DNA of 61,696 bases. Origin: Chloroflexota bacterium (GTDB lineage Bacteria; Chloroflexota; Anaerolineae; Aggregatilineales; UBA2796). Positions within the stretch are counted from its first letter, which is position 1. Every line of letters starts with the position of its first letter. The position numbers were made by a program, and so were the translations under genes. Shown here piece after piece: positions 34,357 through 43,308 of this stretch. The stretch spans positions 1 to 61,696 of the forward strand of contig JAJPHV010000103.1 in the NCBI GenBank assembly GCA_021325095.1, in the 5' to 3' direction. The notes below the pieces were generated by a model. That model ran no database searches. It worked only from the letters and a program-made list of their open reading frames with translations, and had not been told where the DNA came from.

Positions 34357-36126
34357 ATGGACGAAAAGCGGCGCATTCTAATCGTGGACGGGCAGGCCGA
34401 ATGGCAGAATCGCTTGCGGCAGGCGTTTCCGGATGGCGATTACGATGTCGAAGTTGCCGGCGATTATTACGAAGCAGCCTGCTCGCTAGACCTGCATAAA
34501 GTTGCGCTGATCGTGCTCGATCCCACGGTGAGCGCGGGTCGAGAGAAAGCCGGCGATGCGGGCGAAGTGATGTCGCTGCCCGGCATCTTGAGAAATTTCC
34601 CTCAACTCCCGGTGATTATCGTCACCAATGCGGAGGGACAGGCCAGATTGAGCCGGACGCCCGACTTGCCGCCCGATCTGCCTGTGATCCGCAAAGAGAA
34701 CTGGGATCGCATCGCGTTTACTGCGCTGGTCAGGCAGGCCCTGTCCGGCGAACAGTGGGGGCCACCCGCGCCGGAGATCACGCCGGCCCCGGCGGTGGAG
34801 CACGCGCAGATGCCGGTCCCGTCCTATGCCGGGCTGACCGGCCCACTCTCGCAGCGCAGCCTGGGCCTGACCGGCCCGCTCATCACCGGGCTGGTTCCGC
34901 CGCCCGTTGGGTCACGCCCGGGCAAACCGCGTGTCCTGATCGTCGAAGAGAACCCGGAATGGCAGCACACCCTGGCACAGTTGATGGACGCCGAGGGGTA
35001 CTTCTGGCGCGTGGCATCCAGCTACGACGAGGCGATGGAGCGGCTCGGCATGGAAAGCTACCACGTCGTGCTGCTCGATCTGATGCTTGGCGGTACCGAG
35101 ACTCAGGAGGGCAAGGGCTGGAAGCTGCTAGACAACCTGCTGGCAACCAACCCCAAGACAAAGGTGATCGTCGCCAGTGGCGAGGCCAGCCGCAGCGATG
35201 TGGCGCGGCTGTTCATGCGCTACCCGATCAAGGGTTTCATCGACAAGGCGGCCTTTCACGAAAATGAATTGCTGTCCCTGGTTCACGAGCAGCTTGGCGG
35301 CCCCGCCCTGCGCATTCAAATGCTCGGTGGTTTCCGTATCTGGCGGGATGGCAAGCTCATCAATAATCTGGGCGACGAACGCGCCGAAACCATTATCAAG
35401 GTGCTGCTCACCCGGCGTGGCGAAAACGTCTCCGTTGACGAGCTGATCGAATGCCTGTGGCCGGGTTCGGAACACAAAACCGTCTACGCCGAGCTGGGCG
35501 CGAGCATCAACCAGGCGCGGGCTGCGCTGGAACCGGACATGCCACGTCCCAACGATTCCAACTTCATCCTGCGCAACGGGGCCAATTACACTTTCAACTT
35601 CATGGCGAATGTCGAGGTGGACGTGGAACAATTGCGCCACCTGGTCGGAGAAGGACGGCAGCACGAGCGCAGCGGCGATGTGGACGGCGCGCTCAAGGAT
35701 TACGAAGCGGCCCGCGCCATCTACCTGGGCGATTTCCTGCCGGGAGACCGCTTCGCACAGTGGGCCATCCAGGAGCGGGCCGCTGCACAGGCGCTCTATA
35801 CCGATGCGTTGAACCGCATGGCCGACCTGTACGCGGATCGCGGGCAGTTGGATCGTGCCATCGAAGCGGCTGCCCGTTCATTACAGGTGGATGCTTACAT
35901 CGAAAGCACCTACCGCCGCCTGATGCGCTACCATACCTGCAAGGGCGACAGAAACACGGCCCTGTCCGTGTACCGCACGCTGGTCAAGCTCTTCTCCGAG
36001 TTCTTTGGCGAGGAGCCGGGCGACGTGACTCAGCGTCTGCGTGAGGACATCGAAGCGGGCCGTCCGGTGGTCTGCGTCGAGGCATCCGCCGTCAGCGGCG
36101 AGTGGCGCATCGCCTCGGAGCGGTAG
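34357..36126 (+). CDS. Receiver-SARP transcriptional regulator with BTAD
   Basis: The 589-residue protein has two receiver-like domains (about 5-130 and 190-310), an OmpR/SARP-type winged helix (about 315-410) and a bacterial transcriptional activation domain of TPR-like helices (about 430-580). Both receivers keep the phosphorylatable aspartate strand (VLDPTVS and LLDLMLGG). The first has VDGQ where an acidic pair is usual, and the second has EEN, so phosphorylation may be impaired or replaced by another input. Such regulators activate operons in actinobacteria and Chloroflexota. The target is unknown. Confidence 0.85.
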   Translation: MDEKRRILIVDGQAEWQNRLRQAFPDGDYDVEVAGDYYEAACSLDLHKVALIVLDPTVSAGREKAGDAGEVMSLPGILRNFPQLPVIIVTNAEGQARLSRTPDLPPDLPVIRKENWDRIAFTALVRQALSGEQWGPPAPEITPAPAVEHAQMPVPSYAGLTGPLSQRSLGLTGPLITGLVPPPVGSRPGKPRVLIVEENPEWQHTLAQLMDAEGYFWRVASSYDEAMERLGMESYHVVLLDLMLGGTETQEGKGWKLLDNLLATNPKTKVIVASGEASRSDVARLFMRYPIKGFIDKAAFHENELLSLVHEQLGGPALRIQMLGGFRIWRDGKLINNLGDERAETIIKVLLTRRGENVSVDELIECLWPGSEHKTVYAELGASINQARAALEPDMPRPNDSNFILRNGANYTFNFMANVEVDVEQLRHLVGEGRQHERSGDVDGALKDYEAARAIYLGDFLPGDRFAQWAIQERAAAQALYTDALNRMADLYADRGQLDRAIEAAARSLQVDAYIESTYRRLMRYHTCKGDRNTALSVYRTLVKLFSEFFGEEPGDVTQRLREDIEAGRPVVCVEASAVSGEWRIASER

Positions 36127-36131
36127 ATCGG

Positions 36132-36181
36132 CCTCACCCCCAGATTCCCTCTCCAACTGGCAAGGGGTTGGGGGTGAGGTT
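36132..36181. repeat. Interspersed C/G-rich repeat between convergent genes
   Basis: CCTCACCCCCAGATTCCCTC, core TCTCCAACTGGCAAGG and GGTTGGGGGTGAGGT form this copy. It lies directly after the SARP regulator stop and faces the SRPBCC gene. Confidence 0.8.
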
Positions 36182-36192
36182 CTACCTTCGCG

Positions 36193-36801
36193 CTAGTTCG
36201 TCCTGAACAGCCTGCCCACCAACCGGATACCAAGCAGCGCCGCAGCCGCCGTTCCCAGGAGCAGCGGCACGGGCGAGGTCGTGGTGGGCGGCGGCGGCGC
36301 CGGGACGAGCGCCCGTTCTTCGGGTGTGGCGGCGTGGCGGCGGGCCAGTTCCAGCCGCAGACTCTCCCCACCCTTCGCCATCGCCCAGCGGTGATTGGCC
36401 TCAAAGAGCGGTTTCATGATGAAGGACAGATTGCGCAGCAGCGGCTTATCGGCGCGGATTTTCCAGTCGTAGGTCACGTTGGCCCATTCGCCATCCTGCT
36501 CAAATGTCCAGATGCCTCGACCATTGAAGTCACCCCAGGCTTCCAGCGAAAAACCGTAGGGGTAGTGTTCCTCTGTCACACGGAACTGCCAGCGCAGCGT
36601 GTAGGGCAGCCAGCCTTTGGTGTAAAGCCCGATCACGCGGCCCACACCGCGCTCGTCGCCCTTTTCGAGCTGCTGCACGTCCAGGTAGACCGACGGCCAC
36701 CAGCGCGGCAAATCCAGCGCGTCGGAGAGTATGTCGGCCACTTCCTTAACCGTGCTCTTCACCCGCCAGTGTGTAATAAAGTGATAGTCGTTGCTTGCCA
36801 T
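36193..36801 (-). CDS. SRPBCC-family protein with C-terminal membrane anchor
   Basis: The protein of 202 residues has a START/SRPBCC-like domain (about 5-150), recognised from the opening HWRVKSTVKEVADILSDALD and WWPSVYLDVQQLEKG. This domain is a hydrophobic-ligand cavity. A proline-rich linker and one hydrophobic segment (about 180-196) follow, so the domain is tethered to the membrane. ATG 36801 has GGCGGA seven bases upstream. Ligand unknown. Confidence 0.78.
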   Translation of the reverse strand: MASNDYHFITHWRVKSTVKEVADILSDALDLPRWWPSVYLDVQQLEKGDERGVGRVIGLYTKGWLPYTLRWQFRVTEEHYPYGFSLEAWGDFNGRGIWTFEQDGEWANVTYDWKIRADKPLLRNLSFIMKPLFEANHRWAMAKGGESLRLELARRHAATPEERALVPAPPPPTTTSPVPLLLGTAAAALLGIRLVGRLFRTN

Positions 36802-36960
36802 GTGGATTCCGCCGTTCAACTGAGTTCAGGATTACGTATCAGTATACGCTCAGATCGGGCCGGGCGGTTTTTGCAGGATTACGTCAATGGTGTGCTATTT
36901 ACGCCTTTGATATACAATGGCATATATTATTCAGCACAGCCGCGCACTTTTTGAGAGCCT

Positions 36961-39450
36961 ATGGCAAACGAACAAGCAAAACAAATCCTGCAACAGGGCA
37001 TTGCGGCGGCGCGCGCCGGGCAGCAAGCGCAGGCCCGCCAACTGCTGCAAGAAGCCGTCAAGCGCGACCCGCGCAGCGAGGCGGCCTGGCTGTGGTTGAG
37101 CAGCGTCGCCAAAGACAACCAGGAACGGATTTTTTGCCTCAAGCAGCTACTTGCCATTAACCCCAACAACGAGAACGCTATCAAGGGGCTGGCGCAGCTA
37201 GGCGTGAGCACCGGGTCTGCACCTGCTCAGAACACTGAAAAGAAGCCGTCAGGGATAAGGCGCTTGGCGCCTTCGCAACCCGCCCCGGCGCAGCCAGCAC
37301 AAGCGCCCTCGCAGCCTGTATCGTCCGCGCCCGGCGTACCGGTGGTCGATGACCGTCGCTTGAATGCTGTAGCGCAGCAGTTGGATGCGATCTTGCAGCG
37401 CTACCAGCCGCTCCCGACCAGCCCGCTGCCCTATGAATGGACGAAGAAGAAGCGCGGGCGTGTGGGCGACGCCAGCGCGGCCATGCTGAGAATGGGCGTG
37501 ATCGGCGGCGTGTTGATTGTACTGCTGGCTGTGGTGGGGGCCGGGGCGCTGGTGGTGCGCAATTCCTCGGTAGTGCTCCTCACAACCCCTACGGCTGTGC
37601 CTACCAAAATCCCGACGGCTACTGCCACGCCTGGCCTGACCGATACGCCGTCCCCGATCCCGAAGGTACCCTTTACGCCGACCTTCACGCCGCCGCCCAA
37701 TGTTCAGGCTGGCGGGTATAGCTACCGCGAGCCGACTCCGATTTATCCCAACGTGACGGGCAACGCCGTGCGCGACGCGCATAACCTGCTGGCGGCAGGC
37801 AAGGTCGATGAAGCCCTGGCACGCCTGGAAAGGGAGCGGCAGGGCCTGGTCAATGTCAAAGGCGCACCCTACGACGCCGTTGTCTACCACATGGCGCACA
37901 TCTACGTCGATCAGGGCAATGTGGAACGGGCGCTGGCCCTCCTCAGCGCGCCGGAGAACAGGTCGGACACGCCCTATTACCGGGCTGCGCTCGGCTACGT
38001 GGCCTTCGCTCAGAAAGATTACGACAAAGCGCTGGCCGAATGTACGGCGGCTTTCAGCCGAGACCCGAAGCTCGTCTCGGCGGCGCTTGTCGCCGCACAG
38101 GTCTACACGCTGCGCAAGCAGTATCCCGATGCCATTCGCGTGCTGAACCGGGGGCTGGAACCCGCCGGGCAGCCGGACAACGTTGTGCTTCTGGTGGCGC
38201 GGGGCAATACGTCACTGGCGGCGGCCAATCCTAAAGCCGCCTACGACGATTCGGTGCTGGCCCTGTACATCGACCCGCTCAACGAGGATGCCTTCATCCT
38301 GCGCAGCCGCGCTCTGATGGAAATGGCTGCCCGGATCACGGCGCGGGACGAGCGTATCCAGGCTTACGGCAAAGCCGTGCTGGCAACCAAAGAGTTCATG
38401 CTCTACTATCCGAGCGAAACCATCGCCTGGCTGCTGCTTGGGCAGGCCCGCCAGGGTGAAGAGAATCTCTCTGCCGCGCTGGACGCCTATTCCCAGGCCG
38501 TCGTCGCCGATCAGAAATCGCCCGCCGCCCAGGAGGTGTACCTGGCGCGCGGCGCGCTTTATCTGGCGGATCGCCGCTACCAGGCCGCCTTTGACGACTT
38601 CGACAGGGCCATCATCATTGCCGACACGCTGGATGGACATACTGGGCGGCTGCGGGCAGCGCTGGCGCTCAAGAATTACGGCGCGGCGCTGGACGATGTG
38701 GACGCGCTGCTGCGTGCCAACCCGAACGACCTGTCGGCGCTGCTGACCAAAGCCGATCTCGCCATCCGTGCTCAGAAGTTCGACGACGCCGGCGCGATTC
38801 TGACCGACACCTTTGTCAACGGCCTGACCGGAGACGACAAGGCTACCGCGCTGCTGTATCGAGGCATTGTGCGCTTCCAGTCGCAGACCTTTGACAAAGC
38901 GCTCGAAGACATCAACGCCTCGTTGGCCGTGCACGACTCGGGCCTCGGGCGTTACTACCGAGGCCAGATTTATGAAGCCTTGAAGCGCAGCCAGAACGCC
39001 CTTGAAGACTACCAGTGGCTGGTTTTCTGGAATCAGGTCTACAAATACGACTTCATGGACGACGTGAACGAACGGGTCACCAGGCTCCTGGCGGCCATTC
39101 CGACTGTCACGCCGACGCCTACTGCCACCATTCGCACCACGCCAACGCCGATCCCGTCGCGCACGCCGCGCCCGACTGCAACGGAAACGCCCACTCGGAC
39201 GCCGACCTTTGAACCCTCCGACACCCCTACCCGGACGCCCATTCCGAGCCGGACGCCTATTCCGAGCCGGACGCCTACCGACACGCGGACGCCGACGGTC
39301 ACGCGCACACCGCGCTTCAGCCCGACGCCAAGCGATACACCCGAAGCGTCGGACACACCCACCGAAGCACCGACGGAAGTGCCAACGGAAACGCCAACCC
39401 CTGCACCGACGACCCCTGCGCCCGCCAGTACGGAGCAGGCCGTGTTCTAG
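36961..39450 (+). CDS. Membrane-anchored TPR protein with Thr-Pro-rich tail
   Basis: The protein has 829 residues. Residues 1-80 form a TPR-like unit often seen at the start of Chloroflexota proteins (RDPRSEAAWLWLSSV). One membrane segment is at about 178-200. A short Thr/Pro linker, a large outer domain of about a dozen TPR repeats (about 255-715) and a final stretch of about 115 residues made almost only of T, P, S, R and E follow. The topology predicts that the C-terminal part is outside. The tail resembles glycosylated wall-spanning stalks. A scaffold role is likely; partners are unknown. Confidence 0.8.
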   Translation: MANEQAKQILQQGIAAARAGQQAQARQLLQEAVKRDPRSEAAWLWLSSVAKDNQERIFCLKQLLAINPNNENAIKGLAQLGVSTGSAPAQNTEKKPSGIRRLAPSQPAPAQPAQAPSQPVSSAPGVPVVDDRRLNAVAQQLDAILQRYQPLPTSPLPYEWTKKKRGRVGDASAAMLRMGVIGGVLIVLLAVVGAGALVVRNSSVVLLTTPTAVPTKIPTATATPGLTDTPSPIPKVPFTPTFTPPPNVQAGGYSYREPTPIYPNVTGNAVRDAHNLLAAGKVDEALARLERERQGLVNVKGAPYDAVVYHMAHIYVDQGNVERALALLSAPENRSDTPYYRAALGYVAFAQKDYDKALAECTAAFSRDPKLVSAALVAAQVYTLRKQYPDAIRVLNRGLEPAGQPDNVVLLVARGNTSLAAANPKAAYDDSVLALYIDPLNEDAFILRSRALMEMAARITARDERIQAYGKAVLATKEFMLYYPSETIAWLLLGQARQGEENLSAALDAYSQAVVADQKSPAAQEVYLARGALYLADRRYQAAFDDFDRAIIIADTLDGHTGRLRAALALKNYGAALDDVDALLRANPNDLSALLTKADLAIRAQKFDDAGAILTDTFVNGLTGDDKATALLYRGIVRFQSQTFDKALEDINASLAVHDSGLGRYYRGQIYEALKRSQNALEDYQWLVFWNQVYKYDFMDDVNERVTRLLAAIPTVTPTPTATIRTTPTPIPSRTPRPTATETPTRTPTFEPSDTPTRTPIPSRTPIPSRTPTDTRTPTVTRTPRFSPTPSDTPEASDTPTEAPTEVPTETPTPAPTTPAPASTEQAVF
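39231..39280 (+). repeat. 18-bp tandem repeat inside the Thr-Pro-rich tail
   Basis: CCGGACGCCCATTCCGAG is repeated at 39249 with one change and begins a third time at 39267. Each unit encodes RTPIPS, so slippage would lengthen or shorten the stalk in frame. Confidence 0.8.
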
Positions 39451-39464
39451 GAAAAAGTGTGTTT

Positions 39465-39568
39465 ACCTCACCCCCTGGCCCCTCTCCGCAAGCAGAGAGG
39501 GGGAAACGAACAGCATGATCGGCCCGTTGACGCCCCCCACCGGGTGGAAAGGGGCCGGGGGTGAGGTA
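39465..39568. repeat. Interspersed C/G-rich repeat, long form
   Basis: ACCTCACCCCCTGGCCCC, core CTCTCCGCAAGCAGAGAG, a spacer of about 35 bp, then CCCACCGGGTGGAAAGGGG and GGGGGTGAGGT. It separates the TPR gene from the deacylase gene on the same strand. Confidence 0.85.
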
Positions 39569-39596
39569 AAATCCTTGCTTGTGCGGAGAGATCGCA

Positions 39597-40076
39597 ATGC
39601 CGGAAACGTTGAGTCCGAGCGCGCAAAGGTTTCAGGAGACGCTTCGCGCGCGTGGTTTTGCCAACCAGGTAGAAGAACTGCCCGCCACGACGCGCACCTC
39701 TGCCGAGGCTGCGCAGGCCATCGGCTGCCAGGTGGCGCAGATCGCCAAGTCGGTGGTCTTCAGGGGCAAACAGTCGCAGAAACCGATCCTGGTCATTGCC
39801 AGCGGCGCGAATCGCGTCAACGAGAAGAAGATGGCCGAATTTGTCGCGGAGCCGATTGAGAAGCCCGATGCCGACTACGTGCGCCAGCGCACCGGATTCG
39901 TGATCGGCGGCGTCGCGCCCGTAGGCCACGCCGAACCGCTCGACATTTACATCGATGAGGATTTGCTGCGCTTTGAGCGCATCTGGGCCGCTGCCGGGAC
40001 GCCCCACGCCATCTTCGGCCTGACGCCCGATGAACTGGTACGGATGACCGGTGGGCACGTGGTCAGCGTGAAGTAG
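39597..40076 (+). CDS. YbaK/EbsC-type aminoacyl-tRNA deacylase
   Basis: This single-domain protein of 159 residues belongs to the YbaK/ProX editing family, which hydrolyses mischarged tRNAs such as Cys- or Ala-tRNA-Pro. The conserved lysine is in QIAKSVVF (about 52-59), and GFVIGGVAPVGH (about 100-111) forms the substrate loop. GGAGAG precedes the ATG at 39597. It ends 6 bp before the end of the convergent L,D-transpeptidase gene. Confidence 0.88.
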   Translation: MPETLSPSAQRFQETLRARGFANQVEELPATTRTSAEAAQAIGCQVAQIAKSVVFRGKQSQKPILVIASGANRVNEKKMAEFVAEPIEKPDADYVRQRTGFVIGGVAPVGHAEPLDIYIDEDLLRFERIWAAAGTPHAIFGLTPDELVRMTGGHVVSVK

Positions 40077-40082
40077 GTAGGT

Positions 40083-41180
40083 TCACCTCGGCCCGCCCTG
40101 CTTGTACTCGCCGCTGTGGTAAACGTATACGTAAGCGTCGGGCGTGCTCTGCGTCCAGTTAAAAGCCCATTGCGCGTCGGTCATCGACATATTGATGCAG
40201 CCGTGACTGTGCCGGTAGCCAAAGCCATCGTGCCAGTACGCGCCGTGAAGGGCCTGCTCATCCTGGTTGAAGTACATCACCCAGGGAACCTGTGGCAGAT
40301 AGTAAAAGTCGGGCTGGCCGCTCGCCCCGCTCATCTTGACCAGCGGGTAGCGTTCGAAGATTTTGAATAACCCCTCGGTGGTCGGGAACTTGGGCAGCCC
40401 CGATGAAATGAGCGTAGCAAACACCGCTTTATGGTCGTCGTAAGCGGTCAGCGTCTGCTCGTAGAGATCGACCGCAAACCACTTGCCACTGACTCCTTCG
40501 GGCCGCCTGACAGGTTGCAGCCGGGCGATGCGCGTCTGTACGATCCACTGGTTCGGGCCGACCAGAAACCAATCCCAACCGTCCACGTTTTCGGCGGCAA
40601 ATAGATTGATCAGCGTGTAACGTTTGAGCACTCTGGCAGCGTCGTCGGGCTTTGCGCCGGGCGTCCGGCTCGGCTTGGTGTCGAGCAGCACCCAACCGAA
40701 GGGCTGCGCGGGCAGTCCATCCGGCAGCGCTACGCCGGAAAACTTGGAGACCGCCTTGTTGACCGGGCCGAGTGTGTCTTTGGGCAGCCACTGGTTGGGC
40801 CGAATCTGTATCCAGCCATCCTTTTCCTGTCCGGCGTTCACGAAGGTGAACCCGGAATCGATGTGGCCGACCACCGCGCCACCCGGCCCGTCGTACACGT
40901 CCGTCTCTTTGATGACGCGGCGATAGGCGCGCTGGTACAGCATCTTCTCATCAATGGGGATCGGGCTGAGGTCGGGGCGCGGGTGCGCCGCCATTTCCGC
41001 CGCCAGCGCGCGCATTTCCACGCCGTAAATACTCGTGGCGACGCCGCAGCCGGGTGTGGCGATGGCCGCATCTCGCGCCGCGCAGCTATCCGCCCCGCCG
41101 GGATCGGCGTGGATAGCCTGCCCCGGAAACGACACCACCGCCAGCACGATCACGACCCACACGACGCGGCTTCTGAACAT
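40083..41180 (-). CDS. Secreted L,D-transpeptidase (YkuD domain)
   Basis: The enzyme forms 3-3 cross-links in peptidoglycan or attaches proteins to it. The protein of 365 residues has a signal peptide (residues 1-24, VVIVLAVVSFPGQAIHA), a middle region with SH3-like strands and a C-terminal YkuD domain with the catalytic motif SHGCINM (Cys nucleophile with His). The ATG at 41180 lies five bases after AGGAG; the GTG two codons upstream is less likely. Confidence 0.92.
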   Translation of the reverse strand: MFRSRVVWVVIVLAVVSFPGQAIHADPGGADSCAARDAAIATPGCGVATSIYGVEMRALAAEMAAHPRPDLSPIPIDEKMLYQRAYRRVIKETDVYDGPGGAVVGHIDSGFTFVNAGQEKDGWIQIRPNQWLPKDTLGPVNKAVSKFSGVALPDGLPAQPFGWVLLDTKPSRTPGAKPDDAARVLKRYTLINLFAAENVDGWDWFLVGPNQWIVQTRIARLQPVRRPEGVSGKWFAVDLYEQTLTAYDDHKAVFATLISSGLPKFPTTEGLFKIFERYPLVKMSGASGQPDFYYLPQVPWVMYFNQDEQALHGAYWHDGFGYRHSHGCINMSMTDAQWAFNWTQSTPDAYVYVYHSGEYKQGGPR

Positions 41181-41342
41181 GTGCACTCCTGCTGCTATTG
41201 CTGCTATTTGCCAGGATACCCACTGCCTAAGATAGCAAAGCGTGATCCCCTCGTCAACCCAAGCACCTGCATCGCCAGTTCGATCAAATTGATCTCGATA
41301 TTCAGAAAATTAAACTAACTTTTATAAAAATCAATGTTGCTA

Positions 41343-41370
41343 TTGACAACTTCCGAAGTGGCATTAAAAT
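41343..41370 (+). promoter_or_regulatory. Predicted promoter with operator in the spacer, upstream of the DUF2089 gene
   Basis: TTGACA at 41343-41348 and TAAAAT at 41365-41370 are 16 bp apart. The spacer carries the inverted repeat ACTTC-C-GAAGT at 41349-41359, a fitting operator. The -10 box covers the first ATG of the frame (41369), which shows that translation starts further down. Confidence 0.6.
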
Positions 41371-41413
41371 GATTGTAAGAATAAATGAGGTGAGGATTCG
41401 GAAAGTAACCAAT

Positions 41414-41803
41414 ATGCACCCTGCTCCTGGAATATGTCCTGTTTGTGGCGATGTACTGACCATTACCCGGCTACACTGCCAGTCCTGCCAGACGGCCATC
41501 GAAGGCAGCTTCTACACGAATCGGTTGTCGCAGCTAAACCCCGAACAATTGCAGTTCGTCGAGATTTTCCTGCAATGCGAAGGCAAGATAAAGGCCGTCG
41601 AAGAAAAACTCGGCATTTCTTACCCGACGGTGCGCAGCCGCCTGAATGACGTGCGGGTGGCGATGGGCTTTGAGATGACGCCGGAGGACGAGGCCGCTGA
41701 CCCGATGCTGGACGAGCGAACGCGACGGCAGGTGCTCGACGATCTGTCCGCCGGACGGATCACGATGGCTGAGGCCGAGGCACGCCTGCGTGGGGAGTAT
41801 TAG
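41414..41803 (+). CDS. DUF2089-family zinc-ribbon/HTH regulator
   Basis: The 129-residue protein starts MHPAPGICPVCG and has a four-cysteine zinc ribbon (CPVC...CQSC), then a helix-turn-helix (KIKAVEEKLGISYPTVRSRLNDVR), and ends in a short helical pair VLDDLSAGRITMAEAEARLRG. That last module resembles ones in two downstream proteins. The ATG at 41414 is chosen because the predicted -10 box overlaps the earlier ATG. It is the first gene of a cluster with the DUF4097-type protein and is probably its regulator, perhaps autoregulated through the spacer palindrome. Confidence 0.85.
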   Translation: MHPAPGICPVCGDVLTITRLHCQSCQTAIEGSFYTNRLSQLNPEQLQFVEIFLQCEGKIKAVEEKLGISYPTVRSRLNDVRVAMGFEMTPEDEAADPMLDERTRRQVLDDLSAGRITMAEAEARLRGEY

Positions 41804-41822
41804 TCACTCATGTTGGGCAGAA

Positions 41823-41981
41823 CCGCACCCCCAGCCCCTCTCCGCAAGCAGAGAGGGGAGTCAACGCACCGCATTGTGCTTATCGGTTCCCCTCTCCAAC
41901 TGGCGAGGGGAGCAATCCAATGCGCCGCGCCTTTCGGTCCCCCTCCCTGCGAAGCGGAAAGGGGGGCAGGGGGTGCGGTAA
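41823..41981. repeat. Interspersed C/G-rich repeat, multi-hairpin form
   Basis: Three hairpin cores follow each other: CTCTCCGCAAGCAGAGAG, CCCTCTCCAACTGGCGAGGGG and CCCTGCGAAGCGGAAAGGGG. They are enclosed by CCGCACCCCCAGCCCC and GGGGGTGCGG. It lies between the DUF2089 and DUF4097 genes within the presumed operon. Confidence 0.85.
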
Positions 41982-42033
41982 GAACCAGGCGCACTCATTT
42001 CTTTATACTCAAGTCTGTCGCTGGAGGAGGACA

Positions 42034-43308
42034 ATGGCAAGCGGATTTTCGGTAGAACCCGATATTGAAATTCACGTCGAATCGGTGGGCGGCGATCTGG
42101 TGATCGAGGGCCGCGCCGAGGCGGAGATTCGAGCGCGCGGCGACGATCTCACGCTGAACATTGAAGAGGATCGCCGCCGCGCAACCGTCTCTGCGGGTGG
42201 GGACTGCCGCTTGCGTGTCCCCGACGGCGCGCGCATCGAGATCGAATCGGTGGGCGGCGATACCCGAGTCACCGAGGTAGCAGGGCCGATCACGGTCAGC
42301 AATGTGAGCGGCGATCTGGTCGTTCGGGATACGGCCAATGAAGTCAAAATTGACAACGTAGGGGCCGACCTCGAACTCAAGCGCATCAAGGGCAGCGTCG
42401 AGGTCAGCAACGTGGGGGCCGATGCCAGCTTCCGGGAGGTCGAGGGCAGTCTGCGGGTCAGCATGATCGGTGCAGATGCGCTCGTCTCGGACGTCGGCGC
42501 TTCCTGCGAGATCGACGTAGTCGGCGCCGACCTGGTGCTGAAAACCGGTTTCAAAGCCGGCTCCACTTACCGCTTTGGCAGCGTCGGCAGCGACGTGCTG
42601 ACCAAGCTGCAACCGGGCGCGGACGTGCGCTTTGTGTTGCCTCATAGCACGCGACTGGACATCGGCCTGCCCGACGCTCGTACCGAAACCGGGGACGAGG
42701 TGGACACCATCGTCGTGGGCAACGGCAGCGCCGTCGTGACGTTTGAAAACGTGGGTGGCGAAGTGACGCTTGCGCAGCACGATCAGGCTGACGCTGAGGA
42801 TTGGTTCGAGAATATCATCCCCGAAAACCTGGAGGACATCATCAGCACGCAAATCAACCTGCACCTGGATCGCATCCGGGAGAAAGCTGAACGCCAGGCC
42901 GAGCGCGCCCGCGAGCGCGCTGAACGTGAATCGGAGCGTGCCCGCGAAAAAGCCGAGCGAATTGCCGAGCGTGCCCGACGGCACGCCGAGCAAATGCAGC
43001 GGCGAGCCGAGCAGGACGCCGAGCGGATGCGCCGCCGTGCGGAAGGACGTCACTGGGGGCGTGGCTGGAATTGGGGCCTTGAATTTGCCTGGCCGGGCGG
43101 TGAGAAGCGTAAGCGCGGCGGGCCGTTCCCGCCGGAGCCACCCTTCCCTGGCGCGGAAAAGCGCAAGCGCGGCGCTAACGAACCAGCACAACGCCATGAT
43201 CCGGTCACGAACGAGGAGCGGATGAGCATCCTGCGTATGGTGGAGAACAAACAGATCACCGTCGAGGAAGCCGAGCGGCTGCTGTCGGCTCTGGAGGGTC
43301 AGGACTAG
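42034..43308 (+). CDS. DUF4097-like beta-repeat protein with charged coiled coil and C-terminal SHOCT-like module
   Basis: The protein of 424 residues has a beta-rich domain of short repeats (about 5-260) with recurring ESVGGDL, NVSGDLVV and NVGADLELK turns, as in DUF4097 putative adhesins such as YvlB and LiaX. A very charged helix (about 285-345) of AERARERAE-type heptads follows, then a basic linker. A module LRMVENKQITVEEAERLLSAL ends the protein. In YvlB/LiaX that module is N-terminal; here it is C-terminal. No signal peptide is seen. Relatives act in envelope-stress responses. GGAGGAGG precedes the ATG at 42034. Confidence 0.78.
   Translation: MASGFSVEPDIEIHVESVGGDLVIEGRAEAEIRARGDDLTLNIEEDRRRATVSAGGDCRLRVPDGARIEIESVGGDTRVTEVAGPITVSNVSGDLVVRDTANEVKIDNVGADLELKRIKGSVEVSNVGADASFREVEGSLRVSMIGADALVSDVGASCEIDVVGADLVLKTGFKAGSTYRFGSVGSDVLTKLQPGADVRFVLPHSTRLDIGLPDARTETGDEVDTIVVGNGSAVVTFENVGGEVTLAQHDQADAEDWFENIIPENLEDIISTQINLHLDRIREKAERQAERARERAERESERAREKAERIAERARRHAEQMQRRAEQDAERMRRRAEGRHWGRGWNWGLEFAWPGGEKRKRGGPFPPEPPFPGAEKRKRGANEPAQRHDPVTNEERMSILRMVENKQITVEEAERLLSALEGQD

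Noticed and set aside
39096..39450. CRISPR-like array
   Set aside because: The short repeats have no unique spacers, lie in a coding region and encode a Thr-Pro stalk.
41369..41413. Start of the DUF2089 gene at ATG 41369
   Set aside because: The predicted -10 box overlaps this ATG, and the conserved family start MHPAPG corresponds to ATG 41414.
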